64,000 bases of DNA from Sphingobacterium yanglingense (GCF_004363245.1 NZ_SNYV01000011.1:124001-188000); one strand, 5' to 3'. Positions 43,748 through 53,041 are shown, counted from the first letter of the stretch. Notes: a model not told the origin generated them from the sequence alone. Program-made: numbers and translations.

Positions 43748-44911
43748 ATGGCAAACGATAGAAAATATTTGATTTTTGAAGATGTAAAGAATGATTCCTC
43801 TTTACGTAATATATTTGACGAGTGCGTAGGGGATATTTTAGAAGATAAAGCGAGACTATCAAAAACGCGAAATCAGTCTGGATATCCATCCTATGAATGC
43901 TTTAGGATTCAAGGCCGCGAAATATTAGTTAATGCTGCGTTTGAGTATTATTTATTTAAAATAGGCGGTGCCGATTTTGATTACGATATAGCGGTTTTAT
44001 TCACTGAAAAAATGCGCAAGCTTTGTGGCTGGAGCTGGGATGTAGACGTCACCCTGCGCTATTGGGTAGAGCGTACCGTTCGGAATCCGTTTTTCGAGGA
44101 GATCAAAAACGACGAAGGTTATCGTGAGTGGAAGCTCAAGGCCGGCGAACCCAGCTGGGAGCTACCAGAAAGCTATTTAAGATTTGCATGCTATATCGCA
44201 GTCTGTAATGTAAAATATAAAGGGGGCGATGGGCAGTATCAAGCTGGGGAAATATTTAAGATCGTTACTGCTCTCGGTAGTAAGTTGCCCGCGGATTTAA
44301 AGAAGAATGGTTCAGGAGATCTGCCGCTAGGAGTGAGGCAATATAAAAACGACATTGTAACCTGTACAGCCAATGATGTATTTGCTACGATCAGGATCAG
44401 CGTAAAGGAAGAGAGTGAAGAAGCCTATCGACAGGTACTAGATTTTCTATACCAACTGTTATCCTTTGGTTTTCCCGCTTCCTACTCAGTCAAATTCAGT
44501 AGTCCCGAAAAAACATGGCTTCCGATCAAATCCCTACCGAAGAAAGGTATTCATCAGCTGTTTGCTAATGCAGTAAAATGGCCAGCTCTATATCCTAAGA
44601 TCGAAGAGTACGCAAAGTTAGCGATGAAAGAGTTTGAATGGTACAACGATCTAGAAGCGGAGTACTGCGCTATGCCCGGAACCTTTGCCGTATTTGCATT
44701 AGGCTTATTAGGCGAAGCCTATCATCCGCTTGTTTGTGATTATCTAAGTACTTGCGATGGAGAGCACCAGAGTGTGCAAGGTGATTTCGTGCTTGCTTAC
44801 ATCGAAAACTACGGCTTTACAGAAAAAGGCCTTGAATTATATAATCTGTGCGACCAGAATATCCAACACTTACCTAAAAAACTGAGTACCCTTTATGCAA
44901 AGCGAAAATAG
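43748..44911 (+). CDS. Unassigned protein, possibly DUF6138 family
   Basis: 387 residues from the ATG at 43748 (MANDRKYLIF); a longer frame to 43673 adds a low-complexity leader. The central and C-terminal parts (LPIKSLPKKGIHQLFANAVKWPALYPKIEEYAKLAMKEFEWYNDLE, EYCAMPGTFAVFALGLLGE) look like DUF6138, but I cannot check this. No membrane segment or catalytic motif was seen; it is probably cytoplasmic. Single gene, 45 bases upstream of the nitrilase-family gene. Confidence 0.6.
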   Translation: MANDRKYLIFEDVKNDSSLRNIFDECVGDILEDKARLSKTRNQSGYPSYECFRIQGREILVNAAFEYYLFKIGGADFDYDIAVLFTEKMRKLCGWSWDVDVTLRYWVERTVRNPFFEEIKNDEGYREWKLKAGEPSWELPESYLRFACYIAVCNVKYKGGDGQYQAGEIFKIVTALGSKLPADLKKNGSGDLPLGVRQYKNDIVTCTANDVFATIRISVKEESEEAYRQVLDFLYQLLSFGFPASYSVKFSSPEKTWLPIKSLPKKGIHQLFANAVKWPALYPKIEEYAKLAMKEFEWYNDLEAEYCAMPGTFAVFALGLLGEAYHPLVCDYLSTCDGEHQSVQGDFVLAYIENYGFTEKGLELYNLCDQNIQHLPKKLSTLYAKRK

Positions 44912-44956
44912 GGGACAATAGTTTTCTAGGACTTTACTTATTAGAATAGATGATGT

Positions 44957-45760
44957 ATGAGAGTAGGTTTTTTTCAATATGCAGTTGTTTGGCGCGATAG
45001 GGATGCCAATTTATCTTATATCGAGTCGAGAATAAAAGGAGAGAAATTCGATCTATTGGTACTACCCGAGTTGTTTACAAGTGGTTATGCTTATGATGAC
45101 AGAGAAGAGTTACTTCCTTTTGCAGAAGATTTATCGAGTAGTCCTACAGTAAAGTTCTTGACCGAATTAATGCAGAAGTGTGGAGGTTACATCACAGGAG
45201 GTATTCCAGAACTTCATGATGGGAAGCTGTATAACTCGTCGATTCTTGTAGGTTCCGATGGATTAGTGGCTTCATACCGAAAGATCCATGTAACAGACTA
45301 CGAAAAAAGAGCTTTCACAGCTGGTAGTGAAGTGATTTGGGGACAATGTCAAGAAGCAAAAGTAGGCCTGACCATCTGTTTCGATGCTTGGTTTGCCCCA
45401 CTTTCTTCTATACTGAAAGCGCGAGGCGTTGATATTATCTGCAACTCTGCAAATTTTGGAGGCGACGTTACGCCGACAATTATTCCCGTTCGGGCCCTGG
45501 AAAACCAGTGCTTCTATATCAATTGCAATCGAGTCGGAACGGAGTTTTTTGAAGGAGAAGAAGAGGCCTATCGTGGCGAAAGTCAGATTGTTAGTCCTGA
45601 TGGGAAAGTATTAGCTAAAGCCGATAACAAAGAGTCATTGACCTTGATTAATATAGATTTGGCAGAGGTTAATCATCCCGCATTTGGTAGTTTGATTGCC
45701 AAAGATTTTGAATCAGAACACCATAAATATAGAGTGGAAATTCAAGCCGAAGGATTATAG
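44957..45760 (+). CDS. Carbon-nitrogen hydrolase (nitrilase/omega-amidase superfamily)
   Basis: 267 residues. The catalytic Glu-Lys-Cys triad is visible: LVLPELFTSGY (Glu38), SYRKIHVTDYE (Lys about 110) and GLTICFDAWFAP (Cys about 141). The WFAP after the cysteine replaces the usual R-F/Y-P-E, which points to an unusual subgroup of the family. Typical substrates are amides or nitriles of small acids (for example alpha-ketoglutaramate). No signal peptide, so cytoplasmic. Substrate not inferable. Confidence 0.82.
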   Translation: MRVGFFQYAVVWRDRDANLSYIESRIKGEKFDLLVLPELFTSGYAYDDREELLPFAEDLSSSPTVKFLTELMQKCGGYITGGIPELHDGKLYNSSILVGSDGLVASYRKIHVTDYEKRAFTAGSEVIWGQCQEAKVGLTICFDAWFAPLSSILKARGVDIICNSANFGGDVTPTIIPVRALENQCFYINCNRVGTEFFEGEEEAYRGESQIVSPDGKVLAKADNKESLTLINIDLAEVNHPAFGSLIAKDFESEHHKYRVEIQAEGL

Positions 45761-45831
45761 TATAATTTATGAATAACTATGCTGGGACTAGGAGTCACTT
45801 TTGGCTTTAGAAAAAATTACGATATTTAAAC

Positions 45832-45948
45832 ATGAACGATAGAATTGAACTCAACACTGTTCCTTTATTTCCGGCTCTAGACATCAAGCTTATAGAGCTA
45901 CTTAGATCTCTTAAGAGGAACGCTTCTAAATTAGGGTTGAAATGCTGA
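45832..45948 (+). pseudogene. Truncated DinB / maleylpyruvate-isomerase N-terminal remnant (38 codons)
   Basis: ATG at 45832 to TGA at 45948. The start reads like the N-terminus of mycothiol-dependent maleylpyruvate isomerase / DinB-type proteins (DRIELNTVPLFPALDIKLIELLRSL), which normally continue for 200 or more residues. Here the frame ends after 38 codons and no continuation was found in the next 50 bases. It is taken to be a broken gene remnant. Confidence 0.45.
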
Positions 45949-45998
45949 ATAATGCTACATTTTGATTACTCTTGTAATTAATATTTTCATTAATTACT

Positions 45999-46223
45999 AT
46001 GTCAAAAACGAAACTCACTATTAACAATAACGGATCAGTAAAGATCGAAGGCGATTTCGAAATCGTTGATAAAAGCGGGAATGCATATGGACTTCAGGGC
46101 AGGACCGTACTTTCTATCTGTCGTTGTGGACTATCCAAAAACAAACCCTTCTGTGACGGTTCCCACAATGGTCACTTTGAACACGAGGCAGTAGCTTTTG
46201 ATCTCCCTCCCAAAAAAGTATAG
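45999..46223 (+). CDS. CDGSH iron-sulfur domain protein
   Basis: 74 residues. It has the CDGSH motif C-x-C-x8-C-D-G-S-H (Cys41, Cys43, Cys52 and His56, in ICRCGLSKNKPFCDGSH), which binds a [2Fe-2S] cluster with a three-Cys/one-His ligand set. Single-motif small CDGSH proteins of this length are known in bacteria; their role is in redox or iron-sulfur handling and is not well defined. Its N-terminal half looks like a small beta-rich extension. No operon partner is evident. Confidence 0.88.
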   Translation: MSKTKLTINNNGSVKIEGDFEIVDKSGNAYGLQGRTVLSICRCGLSKNKPFCDGSHNGHFEHEAVAFDLPPKKV

Positions 46224-46328
46224 ACAGCTTTTGTAATCAACAAAGATTACGAGTGAGGTATTAAATCGGACAGTGTCTTATAAAACAACTAATATTTGGC
46301 ACTGTCAGATTTGCCCTGACCTAGAAAC

Positions 46329-46907
46329 CTATGTTATTTGCTTGGGTATTTGCTGTTTTTGCATACTTTCCACAACTATGTCAATACGTTTTTGTCTAGT
46401 TTCTTGTCGTTTAGCAAGAACAATCCAACTTAGTATTATTTTTTTTGTCGACTTACTCAAGCCCAGGAAAAAGTCTTTTGAACCGTTTTCTTTATTAAAC
46501 GCCATTTCTAAATTATCTGGTATTATCAATTCTTCTACCTCATCCAAAATAGTCCAAGGACCGTTCTGCTTTGCAATTTCAATACTTTCAAAACCCGCTT
46601 TGGTCATTTGGTTCTTATCAATGAGCATTTGAACAATCTCTTTATTTATTTTAGACCATATACTCTTAGGCTTACGTTTACTAAAGTATTGGATGAACGA
46701 AGAATCGTCTACTTTTTTTGTGGTACTGTCGATCCAGCCAAAACAAAGTGCTTCATCTACAGCTTCCCGCCAACTAACTGAGGGGATATTAGATTGTTTG
46801 GTGTAATAAACCAACCATATAGACTGCTTAGATTCATGGTTGGTCTCTAGCCATTTCCTCCAGTCTGCTCTACTTTGTGGATAATATTTTTCTATTTCTT
46901 TAGTCAT
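46329..46907 (-). CDS. YdeI/OmpD-associated family protein
   Basis: 192 residues. Landmarks: YYPQSRADWRKWLETNHESKQSIWLVYYTK, WREAVDEALCFGWIDSTTKKVDD (the family's characteristic EALCFGWIDS) and the C-terminal LSKSTKKIILSWIVLAKRQETRQKRID. The family is annotated as YdeI or OmpD-associated; its function is unknown, though stress and antimicrobial-peptide tolerance have been reported for members. Cytoplasmic by sequence. Convergent with the CDGSH gene. Confidence 0.85.
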   Translation of the reverse strand: MTKEIEKYYPQSRADWRKWLETNHESKQSIWLVYYTKQSNIPSVSWREAVDEALCFGWIDSTTKKVDDSSFIQYFSKRKPKSIWSKINKEIVQMLIDKNQMTKAGFESIEIAKQNGPWTILDEVEELIIPDNLEMAFNKENGSKDFFLGLSKSTKKIILSWIVLAKRQETRQKRIDIVVESMQKQQIPKQIT

Positions 46908-47189
46908 TTTGAGTTCTAACCATCTTTACAAACTTATCACCTCCCAATGACAGCCCTATGGCAAGAATTAAAAATAAATCACAACCTTCATAGATCAGGC
47001 CCCGACAAGTATTCTCTTACGTTATGTATTTCTGATTTATGTTTATATTAGCAGCTAGTTTTAGTGAACTATAGATACTAGATGTTTTTTTACGAAGCTT
47101 CAATCTACTGTATTTCTTTAAAAAATCAAGTTTAGTACAGCACCGCTAGCAAAACTAAATCTTACAATCTAGTGTTATTAAACTTCGAA
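46908..47189. other. Gene-free AT-rich gap
   Basis: About 280 bases between the YdeI-type gene and the 47190 gene. No terminator hairpin, repeat or reading frame of note was seen. Confidence 0.4.
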
Positions 47190-47888
47190 ATGGAAACTAC
47201 AAAGAGTATACGGACCATATTTCTAGAAGCCTGTCATGAAATCGCAAACTTACTGGAAGATAAAGACTTCAAAGTTCTACAAAAAGGGCAAACTTTAAAA
47301 AAAGTTTCGGCTGGCAAAGATTTGTATTATGAAATCTACTTTCAATCAAGTGACCGAAATTCCAATTGGGATATTACAGTTCTACCACATATAAATATTT
47401 ATTCAAAAAAACTTAAAGAGTGGCAAATCGAACAGACAGGAAACCAATACAGCCAAGGAGCGGTCTATTCAAATACCTTAGGCCATATTAGTCCTTGCGG
47501 TTATAGAAACTGGAATGTTGCCGGAATGAGCGGTACTATCGAAATAAATCGCATTGCCGAACTAATAAATAAATACGCTTTACCCGTTTTTCATTTATTT
47601 GACAATATCCAAGACGCTATTGATTTCTTGAGCGTAAATGGAACACGGTTTAATAAATACGTTGAAGATAGTATTATGCCTCTAGATTTTTTGATTTACT
47701 ATGCAGCTAAAGAAGTAAGTGAGCAATTCTTTAATAACTTCATTAGAAACTGTTCTTACAAAGGGAAAATAATTTCGCTCTACAAGGAGCTAGGAGTCAA
47801 TAATGATATCAACCTTAACTATTCTGAATTTTATGGAGCAGACAAAGTGAAATTAGCATTTATCAACGAACTCAGAATAACCTTATAA
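47190..47888 (+). CDS. Unassigned protein, 232 aa
   Basis: 232 residues from the ATG at 47190 (METTKSIRT). No signal peptide or membrane segment. It is charged and mostly helical in the first and last thirds, with a beta-rich middle that includes LYYEIYFQSSDRNSNWDITVLPHINIYS and GHISPCGYRNWNVAG. The pattern around residues 45-70 weakly recalls DUF4304-type proteins, but this is not firm. A frame start at 47172 (GTG) is possible. Confidence 0.6.
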   Translation: METTKSIRTIFLEACHEIANLLEDKDFKVLQKGQTLKKVSAGKDLYYEIYFQSSDRNSNWDITVLPHINIYSKKLKEWQIEQTGNQYSQGAVYSNTLGHISPCGYRNWNVAGMSGTIEINRIAELINKYALPVFHLFDNIQDAIDFLSVNGTRFNKYVEDSIMPLDFLIYYAAKEVSEQFFNNFIRNCSYKGKIISLYKELGVNNDINLNYSEFYGADKVKLAFINELRITL

Positions 47889-48046
47889 GTTACAATGCAA
47901 GGCAGACCGAATACGGAGCTACGGGATAGCATTACCTATAAAAACTCACCTCTATCAGGGATGTTTTTATTCAAAAACTATCGCGACCTTTAGCGAGACG
48001 AATAATAGAAGTAAGACAGTATAATAAAACTCGAATAGTATAAAGC

Positions 48047-48880
48047 ATGGAACTAACAACTTATGCTCCTAAACTAATTAACATCGATCTTACGGCTGTT
48101 GCCGATTTTGATAAAGCAGCAGTGTTTGTTGATTCTGTTACAAAATCCCGCCTCTCTTATTGGACAGATGGACGTCACATATACTGGCGTACGACGAAAC
48201 TCAACGCCGTCCCACCATACTTTTTCGTATTCAATACGATTTTTGCAAAGGATGATAAACATTGTTTTATGCAGAATGAAATACTGAACCATGCCGACGT
48301 AAACAGTTTTCGGGCACTCAATTATTGTTTTGCAAAAGACCATCAGTTTGCATGGTGTTTGGGGGGCAGATTCCGGCGTTATGACATTGAAACGTTTGAA
48401 GTCTGTGATGACGGTTTCAATAAGAATCTGATGTGCACTACGTTTTGTTTTTCAGATGGGAGCACAATGGCTGGCGTGGTTTATATTTCCTCTGGATATG
48501 CTAAGGATAGACATCAGGTTTATTGTTATGACCATGTTGGCAAAGTGAAAGTAATGAAAATTGCTGACCCCCAGACCTTCGTTTCCTGCAATAATGGTAA
48601 ATTTGGCAAGGACAATCGATATGTTTACTATTATCATCATGTGATAAAAAAAGCAGACCCCAGAACCTGGAAATTGTTGGATGCAAAAGAAGGCTATTCC
48701 TGTGATTCAAAGCATGCTTTCCGTTTTAAAACTTGTTTTGAGAATGTAGATATTGAAACTTTATCCATTTGCGAGTTCACAGCTAAAGACGGAGAAGTAA
48801 TAAAACTTTTAAAAGACAAAAATGGATTGTTTGGTTTGGATGGATCACGGATTACAGAAGATGAGGTACAACAAATCTAG
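48047..48880 (+). CDS. DKNYY-domain protein
   Basis: 277 residues. The middle has repeated motifs in which an aspartate/lysine pair precedes aromatic residues (FAKDHQFAWCLGG, YAKDRHQVYCYDH, GKDNRYVYYYHHVIKKADPRTW), as in the DKNYY family. No signal peptide. The family's role is unknown; such proteins are often encoded near toxins or as paralogous immunity-like genes. It is followed after 37 bases by the leucine-rich-repeat gene. Confidence 0.72.
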   Translation: MELTTYAPKLINIDLTAVADFDKAAVFVDSVTKSRLSYWTDGRHIYWRTTKLNAVPPYFFVFNTIFAKDDKHCFMQNEILNHADVNSFRALNYCFAKDHQFAWCLGGRFRRYDIETFEVCDDGFNKNLMCTTFCFSDGSTMAGVVYISSGYAKDRHQVYCYDHVGKVKVMKIADPQTFVSCNNGKFGKDNRYVYYYHHVIKKADPRTWKLLDAKEGYSCDSKHAFRFKTCFENVDIETLSICEFTAKDGEVIKLLKDKNGLFGLDGSRITEDEVQQI

Positions 48881-48917
48881 TTACTGAACCGAAGAGCCAA
48901 CGAATAGAAAAATCAAC

Positions 48918-49763
48918 ATGTATATAGGAAGTACAGCAAAAGAACGATTAGATCATTTTGTGGTCATCGAAAAGGGAGATACCGCGGTAGCTGTCTTAGC
49001 CCTGATGAAAGAGAAGCAGATATTCAATCTTATTCTGGATGGAAAAACCTGTGAAGCGGCAGTTTTCGAACTGCCAGATTTCGGCGAAGTTTTCGAAAAG
49101 AGTAATATCGTTTACCTATCCAATTTTACTATTTACAAAAGCTCATTTTTGTATGCTCTGAGAAATGCCGTACGTCTCGAGGTCAAACATTGTACCTACA
49201 AAGGCATGGAGCCGATAGATTGGCTGGTTTTTACACGCTTGACAGAGATTTTTACACCTTATTCCAAACGTTTTGTCAACTTGTTTACCCACCCTGTACT
49301 AAAGACCATATTTATCGATAAATTTACTGAGGAAGGCTATCAGTTTCCCGAAAACAATGTTTTAGAGGCATTTTCCATAGCTGGAAGTGTTCCCTGTGAT
49401 TGGGCTACACTTTCCCATTTTACTAAGCTAGAGGCTTTATACCTGTCGGAGATTAAGTCACTGACAAGCATTTCGTGGCTTATTAATTTAAAGGCCCTAC
49501 AAGAGCTGGATTTAAGTCTTTGCAAGAATGTCGAATTTATCATGGAGGATATTTCGAAAGTCAAAAGGCTTAAATCCCTCCATATATTTCAGAGCGGTGT
49601 TATAGAATCATTGCAAAGCTTAGCGGAGCTTACTCACCTACAGGAATTGACTATCGAGAATAAAGGTAAGTTGTTGGATAAGAACAGCTCTTTTCTCAAT
49701 CAATTTCCAAGTCTAGCGTACAGCATTGAAATCGGGAGTTTTGCCATAGGGAATGATGTTTAG
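48918..49763 (+). CDS. Leucine-rich-repeat protein, 281 aa
   Basis: 281 residues. From about residue 145 the sequence has several irregular leucine-rich repeats (LEALYLSEIKSLTSISWLINLKALQELDLSLCKNVEFI, then LKSLHIFQSGVIESLQSLAELTHLQELTIENKG). The N-terminal 120 residues form a different domain with no recognised family. No signal peptide, so probably cytoplasmic. Its close spacing after the DKNYY gene suggests co-transcription. Leucine-rich repeats usually serve protein binding; the partner is unknown. Confidence 0.72.
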   Translation: MYIGSTAKERLDHFVVIEKGDTAVAVLALMKEKQIFNLILDGKTCEAAVFELPDFGEVFEKSNIVYLSNFTIYKSSFLYALRNAVRLEVKHCTYKGMEPIDWLVFTRLTEIFTPYSKRFVNLFTHPVLKTIFIDKFTEEGYQFPENNVLEAFSIAGSVPCDWATLSHFTKLEALYLSEIKSLTSISWLINLKALQELDLSLCKNVEFIMEDISKVKRLKSLHIFQSGVIESLQSLAELTHLQELTIENKGKLLDKNSSFLNQFPSLAYSIEIGSFAIGNDV

Positions 49764-49812
49764 TAATCAATAAAATACTTTCACCGTGACTTCGATAAAT
49801 AATCTAAATATT

Positions 49813-50343
49813 ATGGATATAAAACTAATTTGTGGCCTTGCACTTGTCTTGATGGGATCTTGCAGTATCTTCAAAAAGCAAAAAGAAGAGTTCCCTCATA
49901 AAGCCCATACAACAACAACTGCCACAGATGTTCGAAGTCAGAATAGTGTAAGTAGCACTTCCGGTGGTTTTCAGCCCTTTACCATAGATAGAGTAGATGG
50001 TTTTTATGTAGTCATTTCGTTTACCGAACCTTACCCTTATAGCGATGTCGTGCTTGGAGATCATCCATTGGTCAGTAGAGCTGAGATCAAAGAAGCAAAG
50101 GCTACTGTAGAACAGTATCAAAATCATCCTATCGTGGACATTGAGTTCTCCAAAGAAGGGGCAGAAAGGTTTGAGAAGCTAACAGAAGAGAATATAGGAA
50201 AACCCATCGCTATTGTTGTCGGAGGCAAGGTCGTATCTATGCCTGTTGTACAGGGAATTATTTCAGGAGGGAAAGTTCACATTTCAGGGGGATTCTCCAT
50301 GGAAGAGGTCGTGAGGATGGCAAAGATATTGAATACGAGATAG
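49813..50343 (+). CDS. Lipoprotein with a SecD P1-head-like domain
   Basis: 176 residues from the ATG at 49813, where a lipoprotein leader begins (lipobox MGSCSIF, Cys14); an earlier frame start at 49786 adds nine residues. The C-terminal half (VDIEFSKEGAERFEKLTEENIGKPIAIVVGGKVVSMPVVQGIISGGKVHISGGFSMEE) matches the P1 head of SecD, which normally belongs to the periplasmic loop of the Sec translocase. Here the domain is on its own as a lipoprotein. Periplasmic role unknown. Confidence 0.7.
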   Translation: MDIKLICGLALVLMGSCSIFKKQKEEFPHKAHTTTTATDVRSQNSVSSTSGGFQPFTIDRVDGFYVVISFTEPYPYSDVVLGDHPLVSRAEIKEAKATVEQYQNHPIVDIEFSKEGAERFEKLTEENIGKPIAIVVGGKVVSMPVVQGIISGGKVHISGGFSMEEVVRMAKILNTR

Positions 50344-50667
50344 AGTCCTTAGTCATAGATGATTCGCTTTAAACACCCTATTTTTTGTTTTAATCTCCGA
50401 TTGTATATGATGAAGTTACAGATTAGTAATTTTAGTACACGCGAGATAGCTCAATTGACAAAAGATATCATCTCTTAGATAGGTTTAAGACCTGGCAGTG
50501 AGAAAAATATCCTTTGTCAAAACTGTAGATTTTGTGGAGTCTAAACCCTACATTTCTTGATTGTCTTTAACTGCTTCTTCCAAAAATTATGTCATTATCA
50601 TTTTGTTTTTCTTGTTGAGTTCCAGCCTCGATTTATAATGCCCGCAAGGTGCGATTTTACCGAGTCT
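50344..50667. other. Gene-free gap
   Basis: About 320 bases between convergent genes. It has a 23-codon ATG frame at 50407-50478 but no recognisable protein, and no clear terminator hairpin. Confidence 0.4.
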
Positions 50668-51300
50668 CTAACCTTCGTCCGTAGCGAAACCATGCGCTTT
50701 GAGTACATCCTCTGGGACACCGCTCCAGACACCCGGTCTGTTACCTACGTATCCCAGATCTTCAATACCTATTTTGGATGTATAGAAGCCAGAGGCTGTT
50801 AGGTTTCGAAGTGTTTTAAAGAAACTCGTGCCCTGTTCGACTTCAGGCGTGCTACGAGAGGGGAATGCTATCTCATCCAACAGGCTTTTCTGATCAGTTG
50901 GTTTACAATTGATGAATATTTGACCATATTTTTTCTGAGCACGGATATCTATCCATTTAAGCCCTCCACGCATGGGCGTTTTATAATCTGGCATATCTTT
51001 AACAATAAATTCTATAAAGTCTGGTACTCCCGCTTCCGAAGCACTGCCAGAAAAATCATCCTTGGGTATAATGTAGTCAACAAGACAAGTGATAGTAGCC
51101 ATTTCGTGAGTCGTAAAAAACTGCTCTTCCAGTAGTTTTTGATTTCGCTCATGTTCAAAATCTTGTACCCCAGGTAACTTCTCAGCAAGCGCCTGATCAA
51201 CAGTTTTTTTATCTGTTTCAGATTTGCATGATGAAGCAGCTAGAACTCCTGTACCTGCGGCCAATAAACCTAGTGCTTTTAGTGTCTCTCTTCTGTTCAT
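50668..51300 (-). CDS. Gluconate 2-dehydrogenase subunit 3 family protein (small subunit of a GMC dehydrogenase)
   Basis: 210 residues with a twin-arginine-like leader (MNRRETLKALGLLAAG) and a lipobox-like SSC. The body (TTHEMATITCLVDYIIPKDDFSGSASEAGVPDFIEFIVKDMP) matches the gluconate 2-dehydrogenase subunit 3 family, the small accessory subunit of FAD-dependent glucose/gluconate dehydrogenases. The Tat signal fits a co-folded complex exported with the large subunit, whose gene lies 4 bases upstream (51305) on the same strand. Confidence 0.85.
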   Translation of the reverse strand: MNRRETLKALGLLAAGTGVLAASSCKSETDKKTVDQALAEKLPGVQDFEHERNQKLLEEQFFTTHEMATITCLVDYIIPKDDFSGSASEAGVPDFIEFIVKDMPDYKTPMRGGLKWIDIRAQKKYGQIFINCKPTDQKSLLDEIAFPSRSTPEVEQGTSFFKTLRNLTASGFYTSKIGIEDLGYVGNRPGVWSGVPEDVLKAHGFATDEG

Positions 51301-51304
51301 AGGT

Positions 51305-53041
51305 CTAACTGTTTATTTTTTGTCTTTCTTGCAATATATATTCTGCCGTACGCATGGATAGTGCCAGGATGGTCCATGTCAGGTTTTTATCACCTTGCTG
51401 AACAAACGGACCAGCATCGACTACGTATAGATTTTTACAATCATGTGCCTGTCCCCATTTATTGAGTACAGATTTTTTTGGATCATTCCCCATCCGGGTG
51501 GTGCCACCTTCGTGAATAATCTTACCAGGAGCTTCTAAGCCATAAAGGGTCTCAGGTCCATGGATTTTTGAGGTTATGACTGCCCCCATCTCATGCATGA
51601 TGGATTGAAATGTCTCCTGCATGTGTTTTGCTTGTAGGATTTCCTCATTGGCCCACTTGTAATTGAACCGTAGCACGGGAATACCAAATTTGTCTACTTT
51701 GTTTGGATCTATTTCACAGTAATTATCCTTTCTTGCTATTGCAGTACCACGACCAGCCATACCTACACTCGCACCATAAAATCTTCGGTACTGTTCTTTT
51801 AGACTAGAACCGTACCCCGCTTCACCCATGGGTTTCCCATCTTTTCCCGGGATTTTATCTCCTAGTTCGGCTGTCCCTCCAAAAATACCGAAAGATGGCA
51901 TGCGCATTCCTCCTCCATACTCAATATGATAGCCACGTGGGAAGTCCAGTTTTTTATTGTCTAGCCACCAAGGTGAATAAATATGGACACTGCCTACACC
52001 GTCCTCATTGTATCGTTTTCTGTCAAGAAGTTGAGGTAAGAAGCCGCCAAGACCGGCGCCTGTTGAGTCGTGTAGATAGCGACCTACCAGGCCTGAGCTA
52101 TTACCTACGCCCGAAGGATGTGCACTGGATTTGGAGTTCAGCATCAGACGTGCGCTTTCGCAAGCGCTGGCACCGAGTATAACCGTTTTAGCCTTAACGC
52201 TATACTCTTGAAGGTCTTTTGTATTAACGTAAGAAACACCGATCGCTAGTCCTTCATCATTCGTCAGCACCTCGCGAACCATCGCGTTGTCGATTACTTT
52301 GAGATTACCGGTTTTCATGGCAGGGATTACTAAGCAAGACGACGATGAAAAATCGCCATATACTTTGCAGGCACGCCCACATTGACCACAATAGAAACAG
52401 GTACCTCTATCCTTAACACCCGGTAAAGCTTCTGTAAGTACTGAACCTCTGCCAGCGATGACAGGTACACCCGCTTTCTGACCTCCTTTACGGATATATA
52501 ACTCATTAAGACGAGGCTTTGGTGGTTTTAGGAAAATTCCATCAGGCTCGTTGTGAATCCCTTCTACAGTGCCATAGATACCGATCATGCGATCTACGCG
52601 GTCATAAAATGGTTTGATCTCATCGTACGTGATAGGCCATGGATCGGTAACTCCGTCTTTAGGCTGAAAGTCATCAGGTCCCATACGTAAGGATATACGT
52701 CCCCAATGGTTGGTACGGCCGCCCAGCATTCGTGCTCTGAACCATTCAAACTCAGTGCCATCGACCTTCGTGTAGGGCTCGCCATCAATTTGCCAACCAC
52801 CGTATGCAGCATCAAAATCTCCAAAAGGACGTGTTGTGCTAGCTCCCCGTCGCGGAGATTCCCAAGGCCAGCGCAGTTGCATAGCATCTTTAGCAGGATC
52901 GTAAAATGGGCCGGCTTCCAACATGAGTACTTTCAGGCCGGCATGAGCAAGTATATAGCCAGCCATACCGCCGCCAGCACCAGATCCAACAACTATTGCG
53001 TCGTAAACTTCTGGGGATTCAATGATTTGAAATGCAGTCAT
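51305..53041 (-). CDS. GMC-family FAD-dependent dehydrogenase (large subunit)
   Basis: 578 residues. FAD-binding VGSGAGGGMAGYILAHAGLKVLMLEAG (residues 18-44) and the C-terminal GMC segment (GTTRMGNDPKKSVLNKWGQAHDCKNLYVVDAG) are clear. A cysteine cluster in GTCFYCGQCGRACKVYG (about 216-232, spaced C-x2-C-x2-C-x3-C) resembles the Fe-S cysteine region reported for FAD-glucose dehydrogenase large subunits, which would let electrons leave the flavin. No signal peptide; export as a complex with the Tat-signal-bearing small subunit is inferred. It probably oxidises a sugar or polyol; the substrate is not known. No cytochrome subunit is encoded next to it. Confidence 0.85.
   Translation of the reverse strand: MTAFQIIESPEVYDAIVVGSGAGGGMAGYILAHAGLKVLMLEAGPFYDPAKDAMQLRWPWESPRRGASTTRPFGDFDAAYGGWQIDGEPYTKVDGTEFEWFRARMLGGRTNHWGRISLRMGPDDFQPKDGVTDPWPITYDEIKPFYDRVDRMIGIYGTVEGIHNEPDGIFLKPPKPRLNELYIRKGGQKAGVPVIAGRGSVLTEALPGVKDRGTCFYCGQCGRACKVYGDFSSSSCLVIPAMKTGNLKVIDNAMVREVLTNDEGLAIGVSYVNTKDLQEYSVKAKTVILGASACESARLMLNSKSSAHPSGVGNSSGLVGRYLHDSTGAGLGGFLPQLLDRKRYNEDGVGSVHIYSPWWLDNKKLDFPRGYHIEYGGGMRMPSFGIFGGTAELGDKIPGKDGKPMGEAGYGSSLKEQYRRFYGASVGMAGRGTAIARKDNYCEIDPNKVDKFGIPVLRFNYKWANEEILQAKHMQETFQSIMHEMGAVITSKIHGPETLYGLEAPGKIIHEGGTTRMGNDPKKSVLNKWGQAHDCKNLYVVDAGPFVQQGDKNLTWTILALSMRTAEYILQERQKINS

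Noticed and set aside
50407..50478. A 23-codon ATG frame (MMKLQISNFS...)
   Set aside because: Too short, no family seen, no promoter or ribosome signal, in a gene-free gap.
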